In this document: positions 7,964 to 17,583 of the stretch, piece after piece
How the letters are laid out: each line of letters opens with the position of its first letter
Position numbering within the stretch: position 1 is the first letter of the stretch
DNA from: Betaproteobacteria bacterium UBA2592
GTDB taxonomy: Bacteria; Pseudomonadota; Gammaproteobacteria; Burkholderiales; Rhodocyclaceae
Assembly (NCBI GenBank): GCA_002340095.1
Contig: DDKS01000067.1
Location: forward strand, 22,617 to 86,616
Direction: 5' to 3'
DNA length: 64,000 nucleotides
The notes under the pieces: generated by a model
Database searches by the model: none
Seen by the model: only the letters and a program-made list of their open reading frames with translations
Told to the model about the DNA's origin: nothing
Translations under genes and position numbers: made by a program

Positions 7964-10765
7964 CTAGAGGGTGCGGGCCACTTCCTGGATTTCGTAGGCT
8001 TCAAGCATGTCGCCTTCCTTGATCTCGTTGAAGTTCTTGAGGGAAAGACCGCACTCGAAACCAGCCTTGACTTCCTTCACGTCATCCTTGAAACGCTTGA
8101 GGGAGTCGAGCTCGCCATCCCAAGTGACCACGTTGTTGCGCAGCAGACGGATGCGGGAATTGCGCCTGACCACGCCTTCTTGCACCAGACAACCGGCAAT
8201 GGCGCCCACCTTGGAGATGAAGAAGACCTGGCGTATCTCCACCATGCCGGTGATGACCTCCTTTTTCTCGGGCGCCAGCATCCCGGACAGGGCGGCCTTC
8301 ACCTCATTCACGGCATCGTAAATGATGTTGTAGTAGCGGATGTCCACCCCGAAGCTTTCGGCCAGCTTGCGGGCATTGGCATCGGCACGGGTATTGAAGC
8401 CGATGATCACGGCACCGGAGGCCTGAGCCAGGTTCACGTCGGATTCGCTGATCCCCCCCACGGCGCTGTGGATCACATTCACCCGCACTTCCTCGTTGGA
8501 CAGCTTGGTCAGGGTCTGCACCAGGGCCTCCTGGGAACCCTGCACGTCCGCCTTGATGATGAGCGGCAGGCTCTTGACCTCGCCCTCGCCCATCTGTTCA
8601 AACATGTTCTCGAGCTTGGCGGCCTGCTGCTTGGCCAGCTTCACATCACGGAACTTGCCCTGGCGGAACAGGGCGATTTCGCGGGCCTTCTTTTCGTCGG
8701 CCATGACAATGGCCTCCTCGCCTGCGGCCGGCACATCGGAAAGACCGAGGATTTCCACAGGGATGGAAGGGCCAGCCTCCTTGATGGTCTTGCCATTCTC
8801 GTCCAGCATGGCACGGATGCGACCGAACACCTGGCCGGCCAGCACCACGTCACCCTGCTTCAGGGTGCCGGACTGCACCAGCATGGTGGCCACGGGGCCA
8901 CGGCCCTTGTCGAGGCGAGCTTCGATGATCAGGCCCTTGGCCGGTGCTTCCTTCGGGGCCTTCAGTTCCAGGATTTCAGCCTGAAGCAGCACGTTCTCCA
9001 ACAGCTCATCGATGCCCATGCCCTTCTTGGCAGAAACCGGGATGAAGGGAGAGTCGCCACCGTATTCTTCCGGCACAACCCCCTCGGCCACCAGTTCCTG
9101 CTTGACCCGGTCGGGATTGGCTTCGGGCTTGTCGATCTTGTTCACCGCCACGACGATGGGCACACCTGCGGCCTTGGCATGGTGGATGGCTTCCTTGGTC
9201 TGGGGCATCACGCCGTCGTCGGCGGCCACCACCAGGATGACGATGTCGGTGGCCTTGGCACCACGAGCCCGCATGGCCGTGAAGGCCTCGTGCCCCGGGG
9301 TATCCAGGAAGGTGATCATGCCGCGCTCGGTTTCCACATGGTAGGCACCGATGTGCTGGGTGATGCCACCGGCTTCGCCGGAGGCCACCTTGGCGCGTCG
9401 GATGCAGTCCAGCAGCGAGGTTTTGCCGTGGTCCACGTGGCCCATCACAGTGACCACGGGAGCACGAGGCTCCAGGGGGGCATCCTTGTGTTCAGCGTGG
9501 TGGTCGTCCAGGAAGGCATCCGGGTCGTCCAGCTTGGCGGCAACCGCCACGTGGCCCATCTCCTCCACCACGATCATGGCGGTTTCCTGGTCCAGCACCT
9601 GGTTGATGGTGACCATGGATCCCATCTTCATCAGGGTCTTGATGACCTCGGTGGCCTTGACGGACATCTTGTGAGCCAGATCGGCCACGGAGATGGTCTC
9701 GGGCACATGCACCTCACGCACGATGGGCTCGGTGGGCGCCTGGAAACTGCCTTCGCCATCGTTCTTGTGGGCAGTCTTCCTGCCATGCTTGCCGCCTTCC
9801 TTCCAGCCGGTGCCGCCCACGGCACCCCGAGTCTTGAGGCCGCTCTTCTTTTTGCCGTCCTCCCAGGCATCCTTGCCGCTCTTGCCTTTCTTGTCGGCAT
9901 CGGGTTTCTTGTGCAGGGTCTTGTCGGAAGGCTTGGCTTCGGTGGTGGCCTGGGCTGCCGCCTGCTGCTTGGCGGCTTCGGCGGCCTTGGCAGCGGCGGC
10001 CTTTTCTTCGGCCTCCCTGCGCAGCCGGGCCAGCTCGGCCTGACGTTCCTGCTTTTCCTTCAGTTCCCGGGCCTGGCGCTCCAACAGTTCCCGCTGGCGG
10101 CGTTCTTCTTCGGCCCGGGCGCGTAGCTCGGCCTCGTCGAGGAAGGATTGCTTGACCACGGTCTTGACCTTGCGCACCGGCGCGGCCCCCTCCGCCGGCG
10201 CGGCGGCCTTGGGAGCCTGGACCGGAGCGGGCTCCGCTGCCGGCACGGCAGCCGGAACGGGCTGGACGACCGGAGCAGGTTCAGGGGCAGGCTCCGGCGC
10301 CGGCTCGGGTTCGGATGTCACGGGGGCCGCCACCACGGATTCCGGCTCGACCGGAGCGGCGGCCCCGGGGTCGGAAGCCGGCACCACGGGCTCGGGCTTG
10401 AGTTCAGCCGCCTGACGGGCTTCGGCAGCCTTGGCCTCCGCTGCCGCTGCCGCGGCCAGCTCGGCGGGGTCGCGCTTGACCAGCACCCGCTTCTTGCGCA
10501 CTTCCACCTGCACGGTCCGGGCCCGGCCCTGGGCATCGGTGGCACGGATTTCCGTGGTCTCCTTGCGGGTCAGGGTGATCTTGGTCTTGGTATCGGCTTC
10601 GCCATGGGAACGGCGCAGAAAATCCAGCAACCTGGCCTTGTCCTGATCCGTCAGGCTATCCTGGGGTCCCTGTTTGCTCACGCCTGCCTTGGCGAGCTGT
10701 TCCAGCAGGGCGTCCACCGGCATTCTCAGCTCGCCGGCAAACTGGGCAACGGTCGTTGTCGTCAT
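7964..10765 (-). CDS. infB: translation initiation factor IF-2
   Basis: A 933-residue IF-2, the GTPase that places fMet-tRNA on the 30S subunit and promotes subunit joining. It has the N-terminal IF2N domain (TTTTVAQFAGELRMPV), a long Ala/Glu/Pro/Lys-rich linker, a second IF2N-like domain, then the G domain with GHVDHGKTSL near residue 440, DTPGHEAF, NKID and SAK, followed by domains II-IV. The ATG at 10765 is chosen over an upstream one because MTTTTVAQF is the family start. It is 11 bp downstream of nusA and in the same operon. Confidence 0.97.
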   Translation of the reverse strand: MTTTTVAQFAGELRMPVDALLEQLAKAGVSKQGPQDSLTDQDKARLLDFLRRSHGEADTKTKITLTRKETTEIRATDAQGRARTVQVEVRKKRVLVKRDPAELAAAAAAEAKAAEARQAAELKPEPVVPASDPGAAAPVEPESVVAAPVTSEPEPAPEPAPEPAPVVQPVPAAVPAAEPAPVQAPKAAAPAEGAAPVRKVKTVVKQSFLDEAELRARAEEERRQRELLERQARELKEKQERQAELARLRREAEEKAAAAKAAEAAKQQAAAQATTEAKPSDKTLHKKPDADKKGKSGKDAWEDGKKKSGLKTRGAVGGTGWKEGGKHGRKTAHKNDGEGSFQAPTEPIVREVHVPETISVADLAHKMSVKATEVIKTLMKMGSMVTINQVLDQETAMIVVEEMGHVAVAAKLDDPDAFLDDHHAEHKDAPLEPRAPVVTVMGHVDHGKTSLLDCIRRAKVASGEAGGITQHIGAYHVETERGMITFLDTPGHEAFTAMRARGAKATDIVILVVAADDGVMPQTKEAIHHAKAAGVPIVVAVNKIDKPEANPDRVKQELVAEGVVPEEYGGDSPFIPVSAKKGMGIDELLENVLLQAEILELKAPKEAPAKGLIIEARLDKGRGPVATMLVQSGTLKQGDVVLAGQVFGRIRAMLDENGKTIKEAGPSIPVEILGLSDVPAAGEEAIVMADEKKAREIALFRQGKFRDVKLAKQQAAKLENMFEQMGEGEVKSLPLIIKADVQGSQEALVQTLTKLSNEEVRVNVIHSAVGGISESDVNLAQASGAVIIGFNTRADANARKLAESFGVDIRYYNIIYDAVNEVKAALSGMLAPEKKEVITGMVEIRQVFFISKVGAIAGCLVQEGVVRRNSRIRLLRNNVVTWDGELDSLKRFKDDVKEVKAGFECGLSLKNFNEIKEGDMLEAYEIQEVARTL

Positions 10766-10776
10766 GCTTCTCCCCC

Positions 10777-12249
10777 TTACTCGAACCAATGGGCGCGGGC
10801 CTTGAGAATCAGCGCCTTGGCCTTTTCCTCGTCCATCCCGGTCATGTCGGTCAACTCATCCACAGCCAGTTCGGCCAGTTCGTCCCGCGTCCTGACGCCG
10901 TGCGTGGCGAGCCGGGTGGCCATGTCATGATCCATGCCCTCAAGCGTCAGCAGATCCTCGGCCACCTGCTCCAACTGCTCCTCAGCCACGATGGCTTCGG
11001 TCAGCAGGACATTGCGGGCACGGTTGCGCAATTCATTGACGATTTCCTCGTCCAGCCCCTCGATTTCGAGCATCTCGGCCAGGGGCACATAAGCCACTTC
11101 CTCGAGGGTGGAGAAGCCTTCCTCGATCAGCAGGTCGGCAAGCTCCTCGTCGATGTCCAGTTTTTCCATGAACAGCACACGGGTGGCAGCGGTTTCGGCT
11201 TCGAGCCGCTTGGCGGATTCATCCTGGGTCATCAGATTGATGGTCCAGCCGGTCAGCTCGGAAGCCAGGCGCACGTTCTGCCCGCTGCGACCGATGGCCA
11301 CTGCCAGGTTGGCCTCGTCCACCACCACGTCCATGGCGTGCTTGTCCTCGTCCACCACGATGGAGACGACTTCGGCTGGCGCCAGGGCGCCAATCACATA
11401 TTGAGCCGGATCCGCCGCCCAGAGGACGATGTCCACGTGCTCGCCACCCACCTCGTTGCGCACCGCCGTGACGCGGCTGCCCCGCATACCGACGCAGGTG
11501 CCGATGGGGTCTACCCGGGGATCATTGGACTTGACGGCAATCTTGGCGCGCAGACCGGGGTCCCGGGCGCAGCCCTTGATTTCCATCAGCCCCTCCTCAA
11601 TCTCGGGAACTTCCAGCTCGAACAGGCGGATGATGAATTCCGGTGCGGTGCGGGACAGGATGATCTGGGGGCCACGCCCCCCCCGGTCGATGCGCAGCAG
11701 GTAGGCCTTGACCCGGTCACCGACACGCAGGTTTTCCTTGGGAATCATCTGGTCCCGGGGCAGGATAGCTTCGATCTTGCCGGCCTCGACGATGGCATTG
11801 CCCCGCTCCATGCGCTTGATGGTGCCGGAGACGATGTGTTCCTTACGCTCCAGGAAATCACTGAGGATCTGCTCCCGCTCGGCATCGCGGATCTTCTGCA
11901 TGATCACCTGCTTGGCGGCCTGGGCGCCGATGCGGCCGAAGTCGATGGGCTCCAGGGCTTCTTCCAGGTAATCGCCCACCTCCACGTCCGGATCATCCTT
12001 CCGGGCTTCGGACAGGGGCACCTGATTGGCTTCGTTCAGGTAATCGGCATCGGCCACCACCTGCCAGCGGCGAAAGGATTCATAACTCCCCGTGTTCCGG
12101 TCGATGCTCACCCATACGTCAGCCTCGTCGTGGATACGCTTTTTGGTGGCCGAAGCCAGTGCGCTTTCCAGGGCGCCGAACACCACTTCCTTGGCCACGT
12201 TTTTTTCCCGGGCCAGGGCATCCACCAGCAACAACATTTCACGGCTCAT
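10777..12249 (-). CDS. nusA: transcription termination/antitermination factor NusA
   Basis: A 490-residue NusA, which binds RNA polymerase and nascent RNA to control pausing, termination and rRNA antitermination. The N-terminal domain (MSREMLLLVDALAREKNV), an S1 domain, KH1 (CVGMRGSRVTAV), KH2 (IGRSGQNVRLASEL) and two C-terminal acidic repeats of about 50 residues (EEGFSTLEEVAYV; THGVRTRDELAELAV) are all visible. The two C-terminal repeats are characteristic of proteobacterial NusA. It lies between rimP (27 bp upstream) and infB (11 bp downstream). Confidence 0.97.
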   Translation of the reverse strand: MSREMLLLVDALAREKNVAKEVVFGALESALASATKKRIHDEADVWVSIDRNTGSYESFRRWQVVADADYLNEANQVPLSEARKDDPDVEVGDYLEEALEPIDFGRIGAQAAKQVIMQKIRDAEREQILSDFLERKEHIVSGTIKRMERGNAIVEAGKIEAILPRDQMIPKENLRVGDRVKAYLLRIDRGGRGPQIILSRTAPEFIIRLFELEVPEIEEGLMEIKGCARDPGLRAKIAVKSNDPRVDPIGTCVGMRGSRVTAVRNEVGGEHVDIVLWAADPAQYVIGALAPAEVVSIVVDEDKHAMDVVVDEANLAVAIGRSGQNVRLASELTGWTINLMTQDESAKRLEAETAATRVLFMEKLDIDEELADLLIEEGFSTLEEVAYVPLAEMLEIEGLDEEIVNELRNRARNVLLTEAIVAEEQLEQVAEDLLTLEGMDHDMATRLATHGVRTRDELAELAVDELTDMTGMDEEKAKALILKARAHWFE

Positions 12250-12276
12250 CTTCTCAGACCTCCTAATCCGCCAGGC

Positions 12277-12717
12277 TCAACCGAAGTCGGGCACCAGACG
12301 CGCTTTCTCAATGTTTTCCAAATCCAGTTCCACCTCGCCCGAATCCAGGCGCAGAGCCACCTTGCCGTCACGCACCCCCAGGAGTTCGCCCTGAAAATTG
12401 CGCTGCCCGTTCAAGGGCAGGCGGATGCGCACCTGGATATCCTGTCCGGCAAAGCGTTCGAAATCCGCCGGCTTCTTCACCGGCCTGTCCAGCCCGGGCG
12501 ACGACACTTCCAGACGATCGTAATCCACGTCCTCCACTTCGAGGAGACGGGAAACCTGATGGGAAACGAGGGCGCAATCCTCCACATCGACCCCCCCTTC
12601 CTTGTCGGGCTTGTCGATGAAGATGCGGATGGTCCGCCCCTTGGGCGAGCGCTCCAGATCCACCAGCTCGTAACCGAGACCGCTGATCGTCTTTTCGAGT
12701 AGTGCGTGCAAATCCAT
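12277..12717 (-). CDS. rimP: ribosome maturation factor RimP
   Basis: A 146-residue RimP, required for 30S assembly. MDLHALLEKTISGLGYELVD is the typical N-terminus, followed by RIFIDKP, GVDVEDCALVSHQVSR and SSPGLDRP, then an Sm-like C-terminal domain. It is the first gene of the rimP-nusA-infB-rbfA operon. The open frame runs far upstream, but the ATG at 12717 matches homologues; an in-frame ATG 11 codons earlier is possible but gives an atypical hydrophobic leader. The 290 bp upstream to the divergent amidotransferase gene contain no recognisable gene and presumably hold both promoters. Confidence 0.93.
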   Translation of the reverse strand: MDLHALLEKTISGLGYELVDLERSPKGRTIRIFIDKPDKEGGVDVEDCALVSHQVSRLLEVEDVDYDRLEVSSPGLDRPVKKPADFERFAGQDIQVRIRLPLNGQRNFQGELLGVRDGKVALRLDSGEVELDLENIEKARLVPDFG

Positions 12718-13008
12718 GGCCAGAAAACAAAAAATGGGCGCGAAGCCCATCACGATATAACCGCCGCCAGAACGGCGGCCTGCTGAACAAACCCTGGAAT
12801 TGTAACGGATTTTCCTGCCAAGGCCAAGTTCTTTTACGGCTGCCTCCACGTTCCAGCCCGCTCCGGGCCCGGAGCCAGGCAGACACGCCCGGCAGACACC
12901 CGGCTTCCGGACGCTGCCCGCACCGGGTCGGAAAGCCCCGAAAAACGGGACTACAATCGCACATCGAACGCCCCGGGAACAACCGGGCAGACGGGAACGG
13001 AACAAGCT

Positions 13009-14793
13009 ATGTGCGGCATTTGCGGAGAACTGCGTTTTGACAACCTGGCGGCGGACCTGACGGCCCTGGGCCGGATGATGGATGCCATGCAGCAGCGCGG
13101 CCCCGACCACGGCGGCAGTTTTTCCGACGGCCCCCTGGCCTTCGGCCACCGGCGCCTGGCCATCATCGACCTGTCGGAAAGCTCCGACCAGCCGATGCAC
13201 GATGCGGAGCTGAAACTGGCCCTGGTCTTCAACGGCACCCTCTACAACTACCGGGAGCTGCGCCAGGAACTCATCGGATTGGGCTACCGTTTCTTTTCCG
13301 ACGGCGACACCGAGGTCATCCTCAAGGCCTACCACGCCTGGGGCGAGTCCTGCCTGGAACGGCTGAACGGCATGTTCGCCTTCGCCATCTGGGACCTGCA
13401 CCAGCGTCGCCTGTTCCTGGCCCGGGACCGGTTCGGCATCAAGCCCCTCTACCTGACCCGCAACGGCCGCCGCCTGCGCTTCGCCTCCAGCCTGCCGGCA
13501 CTGCTGGCCAGCGGCGGGGTGGATCGGGAACTGGACCCGGTGGGCCTGCAGTTCCAGTTCAGCCTGCACGGCTCGGTGCCCGCCCCCCACACGGTGCTCA
13601 AGGAAGTCCGGAAGCTGCCGCCCGCCACCTGTCTCACCCTCGACCTGCGCGGCAACGCCCGGGAGCGGCCCTACTGGCACCTGGAGGCCCGGCGGCCAAA
13701 CCCTGCGCCGGGCGAGACGGAACAGCTCGATGGAATCCGGCAGAAGCTTCTGGCTGCCGTGGCGCGCCAGCACCTGGCCGCCGACGTCCCCGTGGGCGTG
13801 CTGCTTTCCGGCGGCGTGGACTCCAGCCTGCTGGTGGCCCTGCTGGCGGAACTGGGGCAGCGGGACATCCCGACTTTCTCGGTGGGCTTTCAGGAGCAAC
13901 CCGAAGAAAAAGGGGACGAGTTCCTTTATTCCGACCTGGTGGCACGCCGTTTCGGTACCCGCCACCACCGCCACCTGATCCCCGACTCCGAAGTGCTGGA
14001 AAACCTGCCCGGCGCCATCGCCGCCATGGCCGAACCCATGTTCAGCCAGGACAACGTGGCCTTTTATCTGCTCGCCAGGGAGGTAAAGAAAGAAGTCAAA
14101 GCGGTGCTCTCCGGCCAAGGCGCGGACGAAGTGTTCGGCGGCTATTTCTGGTACCCGCTGATGCACGCCGAGCCCGAAAGCCAGCCGCCGCTGGAACGCT
14201 TCGCCCGCCACTATCTCGACCGGCGCCATCCCGAATATCTGGAAATGATCGGCCCGGCCTACGCCACCGCCGACCACGCCAGCGCCCTGCTCACCGGCCG
14301 GCTCAGTGAACCCGGGGCCGACACCTTCCTGGACCAGGTGCTGCGCCTGGATGTCACCACCCTGATCGTGGACGACCCGGTCAAGCGGGTGGACAACATG
14401 ACCATGGCCTGGGGCCTGGAGGCCCGGGTGCCCTTCCTCGACCAGGATCTGGTCCAGGCCGCGATGGCCCTGGCGCCGGAACTGCGCCTCAGGGAGGACG
14501 GCAAATACCCGCTCAAGTACATCGCCCGGGGACTGCTGCCGGACGAGATCATCGACCGGCCCAAGGGCTACTTCCCCACCCCGGCCCTCAAATACCTGCG
14601 CGGCGGCTTTCTCGAATTCATCCACGCCACCCTGAACTCCCGGACCTGCCGGGAGCGGGGCCTGTACCAGCGCGCCTATGTGGAGCGGCTGCTGGCCGAA
14701 CCCCTGGGCCATTTCACCCCCATCCATGGCAACAAGCTCTGGCATCTGGCCGTGCTGGAAGCCTGGCTGCAGCAGCATGTGGACCGCCCCTGA
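13009..14793 (+). CDS. asparagine synthase-type glutamine amidotransferase
   Basis: A 594-residue two-domain protein: an N-terminal class II glutaminase with the nucleophile Cys2 (MCGICGEL), HRRLAIIDLS and FNGTLYNYREL, and a C-terminal synthetase with the PP-loop SGGVDSS near residue 266 and SGQGADEVFGGY. It hydrolyses glutamine and uses ATP to amidate a carboxylate. Length and the MCGICGELRF start resemble the subgroup that makes N-acetylglutaminylglutamine amide, an osmoprotectant dipeptide, but the acetyltransferase/ligase and hydrolase partners of that set are not adjacent. Ordinary AsnB function is therefore not excluded. It stands alone between rimP (divergent) and slyX (convergent). 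Confidence 0.85.
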   Translation: MCGICGELRFDNLAADLTALGRMMDAMQQRGPDHGGSFSDGPLAFGHRRLAIIDLSESSDQPMHDAELKLALVFNGTLYNYRELRQELIGLGYRFFSDGDTEVILKAYHAWGESCLERLNGMFAFAIWDLHQRRLFLARDRFGIKPLYLTRNGRRLRFASSLPALLASGGVDRELDPVGLQFQFSLHGSVPAPHTVLKEVRKLPPATCLTLDLRGNARERPYWHLEARRPNPAPGETEQLDGIRQKLLAAVARQHLAADVPVGVLLSGGVDSSLLVALLAELGQRDIPTFSVGFQEQPEEKGDEFLYSDLVARRFGTRHHRHLIPDSEVLENLPGAIAAMAEPMFSQDNVAFYLLAREVKKEVKAVLSGQGADEVFGGYFWYPLMHAEPESQPPLERFARHYLDRRHPEYLEMIGPAYATADHASALLTGRLSEPGADTFLDQVLRLDVTTLIVDDPVKRVDNMTMAWGLEARVPFLDQDLVQAAMALAPELRLREDGKYPLKYIARGLLPDEIIDRPKGYFPTPALKYLRGGFLEFIHATLNSRTCRERGLYQRAYVERLLAEPLGHFTPIHGNKLWHLAVLEAWLQQHVDRP

Positions 14794-14970
14794 GTCCCCC
14801 TGAGGCAGCTTCCCACCGCGAGGGCAAGGGTCATGCGCCCCGGGCCGCAGTTGGCCCTCGGCCACGCCTCGGCCATCACCGGTGGGGCAGCCCGGGGCCG
14901 GAATGATGGCGAAAAACCGGGGGACGGCCTGTTTCGACGCCGCCAAGACATCCCCGGACAGGCCGCCGGT

Positions 14971-15174
14971 TCAGTAGTGGGGTGGCAGTTCGTCCCGCAG
15001 GCTCGAGGGGCGTAGGTCCTGGCCCGCACGCCTGACCTGCTCCCGCAGCAGGCGCACCTCCTCCTGCAGCAACTCGATCTGTTGCTGCTGGCGGTAGATG
15101 GTGCGGTTGAGCTCATCGAGCAGATCCTGGGCGAAGCTGAACTTGATTTCCAGATCGGTGAGGCGATCTTCCAT
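14971..15174 (-). CDS. slyX: SlyX family protein
   Basis: A 67-residue small coiled-coil protein. MEDRLTDLEIKFSFAQDLLD followed by LNRTIYRQQQQIELLQEEV and a C-terminal RDELPPHY is the signature of SlyX, a conserved protein of unknown molecular role. Heptad-like leucines span nearly the whole length. The ATG at 15174 gives the family start; longer in-frame options lack homology. It is convergent with the amidotransferase gene and divergent from rlhA. The 177 bp downstream show no gene. Confidence 0.9.
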   Translation of the reverse strand: MEDRLTDLEIKFSFAQDLLDELNRTIYRQQQQIELLQEEVRLLREQVRRAGQDLRPSSLRDELPPHY

Positions 15175-15326
15175 GGCCTGACTCCTGAAGGGGAGCCGCC
15201 ATGATACCCAAAGCCGTCCCGCCGCCTCCCTGTGCGATAATCGCCGCCCCCAGCCTGGCGGGGTGGCATCTGAACCTTTTGCCGCACTGCCGGTCTGCCT
15301 GATTCCATCCATATCCCCGCTCCACC

Positions 15327-17234
15327 ATGCCGCTGCCCCGCCCTCTGGAACTGCTCGCTCCCGCCAAGAACGCCGATTACGGTATTGAAGCCATCCACCA
15401 CGGGGCGGATGCCGTCTACATCGGCGGGCCGGCCTTCGGGGCCCGCGCCAACGCCGGCAACAGGGTGGCCGACATCGAGCGCCTGGCCCAGGAGGCCCAC
15501 CGCTACCACGCCCGGGTGTTCGTGACGGTCAACACCATCCTGAAGGACGAGGAGCTGGAACCGGCCCGCAAGATCATCTGGCAACTGTACGAAGCCGGAG
15601 CGGACGCGGTGATCATCCAGGACATGGGCCTGCTGGAACTGGACCTGCCGCCGATCCAGCTCCACGCCAGCACCCAGACCGACATCCGCACGGTGGAAAA
15701 AGCCCGCTTCCTGGACCAGGTGGGCTTCTCCCAGATCGTGCTGGCCCGGGAACTGAACCTGATGCAGATCCAGCGCATCGCCGCCGCCACCGACTGCAAC
15801 CTGGAATTCTTCGTCCACGGCGCCCTTTGCGTCGCCTACTCGGGCCAGTGCTACATCAGCCATGCCCACACGGGCCGCAGCGCCAACCGGGGTGAATGCT
15901 CCCAGGCCTGCCGCCTGCCCTACGACCTGGCCGACCAGCATGGCAACCTGGTGGCCCAGGGCAAGCACCTGCTCTCCATGAAGGACAACGACCAGAGCGC
16001 CAACCTGCTGGCCCTGGCGGATGCGGGCATCACCTCCTTCAAGATCGAGGGGCGGTTGAAGGACCTCTCCTATGTGAAGAACATCACCGCCCACTACCGC
16101 ACCCTGGTAGACGGCATCCTGGAGGCACACCCGGAGCGCTACTGCCGGGCCTCTGCCGGGCGCTGCCGCTACACCTTCGTCCCTCAGCCGGAAAAGACCT
16201 TCAACCGGGGCGCCACCGATTACTTCGTCAATGCCCGCAAGGCCGACATCGGTGCCTTCGACACCCCCGCCTTCTCTGGTGAAGCCTTGGGCCAGGTGAG
16301 CCAACTGGGAACGGACTGGTTCGAAGTGGAAACCAAAGCCGAACTCCACAATGGCGACGGCCTCTCCTACTTCGACCCGGAACAGGAACTGGTGGGAGTG
16401 CGCATCAACACCGCCGAAAAGCGGGGTGGCAAGGGCAAGACCAGCCTCTGGCGCTGCAGCCCAAACGAAATGCCCACCGACCTGCAGGTGGGCACGACCC
16501 TGTACCGCAACCGGGACCAGAGCTTCGAACGCCTGCTGGAAAAGAAATCCGCCGACCGGCGCATCGGCGTGCACCTGCGCCTGGAAGAAACCCCCGAGGG
16601 CTTCGCCCTGCTGCTCACCGATGAAACGGGCATCACCGCCGCCGCCAGCATCGCCCAGGCCAAGGAGCCTGCCAAGGATGCCGAACGGGCGCTCTCCGGC
16701 CTGCGCGACAACCTGGCCAAGCTGGGCAACACCCTGTACCGGGCCGAGACCATCGACCTGGCGCTGAACCTGCCGCCGGACCAAGCCTGGTTCCTGCCCG
16801 CCAGCGTGGTCAACGGCCTGCGCCGGGAAGCCGTGGAAGCCCTGGACGCCGCCCGGGCCGCCGCCTACCAGCGCCCCGAACGCAAGGCCCCAGCCGACAA
16901 TCCGCCCCCCTACCCGGAATCCGCCCTTTCCTACCTGGGCAACGTCTACAACCAGAAGGCCCACGCCTTCTATCGCCGCCACGGGGTCTCCGTGATCGAG
17001 GCCGCCTACGAGGCCAACCAGGAAACCGGAGCGGTTTCCCTGATGATCACCAAGCACTGCCTGCGCTACAGCTTCAACCTCTGCCCCAAGGAAGTGAAGG
17101 GCATCCGCCCCGACCCCATGACCCTGATCAACGGCAAGGAAAGACTCACTCTCACCTTCGACTGCAAGAAGTGCGAAATGCACGTGGTGGGCAAGCTGAA
17201 GAAGCCGCGCATCATCCCCATCCAGGCCCGCTGA
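15327..17234 (+). CDS. rlhA: 23S rRNA C2501 hydroxylase, U32 peptidase family
   Basis: A 635-residue protein of the U32 (collagenase-like) family whose E. coli member RlhA (YdcP) makes 5-hydroxycytidine at position 2501 of 23S rRNA. The barrel domain begins LELLAPAKNADYGIEAIHHGADAVY (fragment LELLAPAKNAD), with HASTQTDI, FVHGALCVAYSGQCY, and the cysteine pair in NRGECSQACRLPY. A DUF3656-type middle and the C-terminal FDCKKCEMHV follow. Full length for the long RlhA form rather than the shorter TrhP/UbiU/UbiV types. The start has no competitor nearby. Confidence 0.88.
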   Translation: MPLPRPLELLAPAKNADYGIEAIHHGADAVYIGGPAFGARANAGNRVADIERLAQEAHRYHARVFVTVNTILKDEELEPARKIIWQLYEAGADAVIIQDMGLLELDLPPIQLHASTQTDIRTVEKARFLDQVGFSQIVLARELNLMQIQRIAAATDCNLEFFVHGALCVAYSGQCYISHAHTGRSANRGECSQACRLPYDLADQHGNLVAQGKHLLSMKDNDQSANLLALADAGITSFKIEGRLKDLSYVKNITAHYRTLVDGILEAHPERYCRASAGRCRYTFVPQPEKTFNRGATDYFVNARKADIGAFDTPAFSGEALGQVSQLGTDWFEVETKAELHNGDGLSYFDPEQELVGVRINTAEKRGGKGKTSLWRCSPNEMPTDLQVGTTLYRNRDQSFERLLEKKSADRRIGVHLRLEETPEGFALLLTDETGITAAASIAQAKEPAKDAERALSGLRDNLAKLGNTLYRAETIDLALNLPPDQAWFLPASVVNGLRREAVEALDAARAAAYQRPERKAPADNPPPYPESALSYLGNVYNQKAHAFYRRHGVSVIEAAYEANQETGAVSLMITKHCLRYSFNLCPKEVKGIRPDPMTLINGKERLTLTFDCKKCEMHVVGKLKKPRIIPIQAR

Positions 17235-17312
17235 CCCAGGCGGAGGAGCGGAAAGAACGCCTCAAAAAGACGTGGACAACGCCCGAAACTTTGCTAAAAT
17301 GCGCGCCTTCCC

Positions 17313-17403
<91 letters not shown>

Positions 17404-17410
17404 GGATAAA

Positions 17411-17446
17411 ACATAAAGCCCTGATTTTTCAGGGCTTTATGTTTTT
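17411..17446 (+). terminator. Rho-independent terminator of tRNA-Ser
   Basis: A perfect 12-bp stem ATAAAGCCCTGA / TCAGGGCTTTAT with a TTTT loop, followed by GTTTTT. It ends the tRNA-Ser transcript. Confidence 0.9.
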
Positions 17447-17583
17447 GGACTGCGCTAACCTCCCGGCAGTTCACCACGATGGCGACGGCTGACACAGCGC
17501 TCGCCCCCCTGAAAGCCGTATGGGATGAAAGGGTGCGGCCAGGCCCCTTTTCCCCTCCCTTTGCAGGCGAAGCCGGAATCCGC

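Noticed and set aside
14794..14970. A small gene between the amidotransferase and slyX genes
   Set aside because: The only open frames here lack a convincing start or composition.
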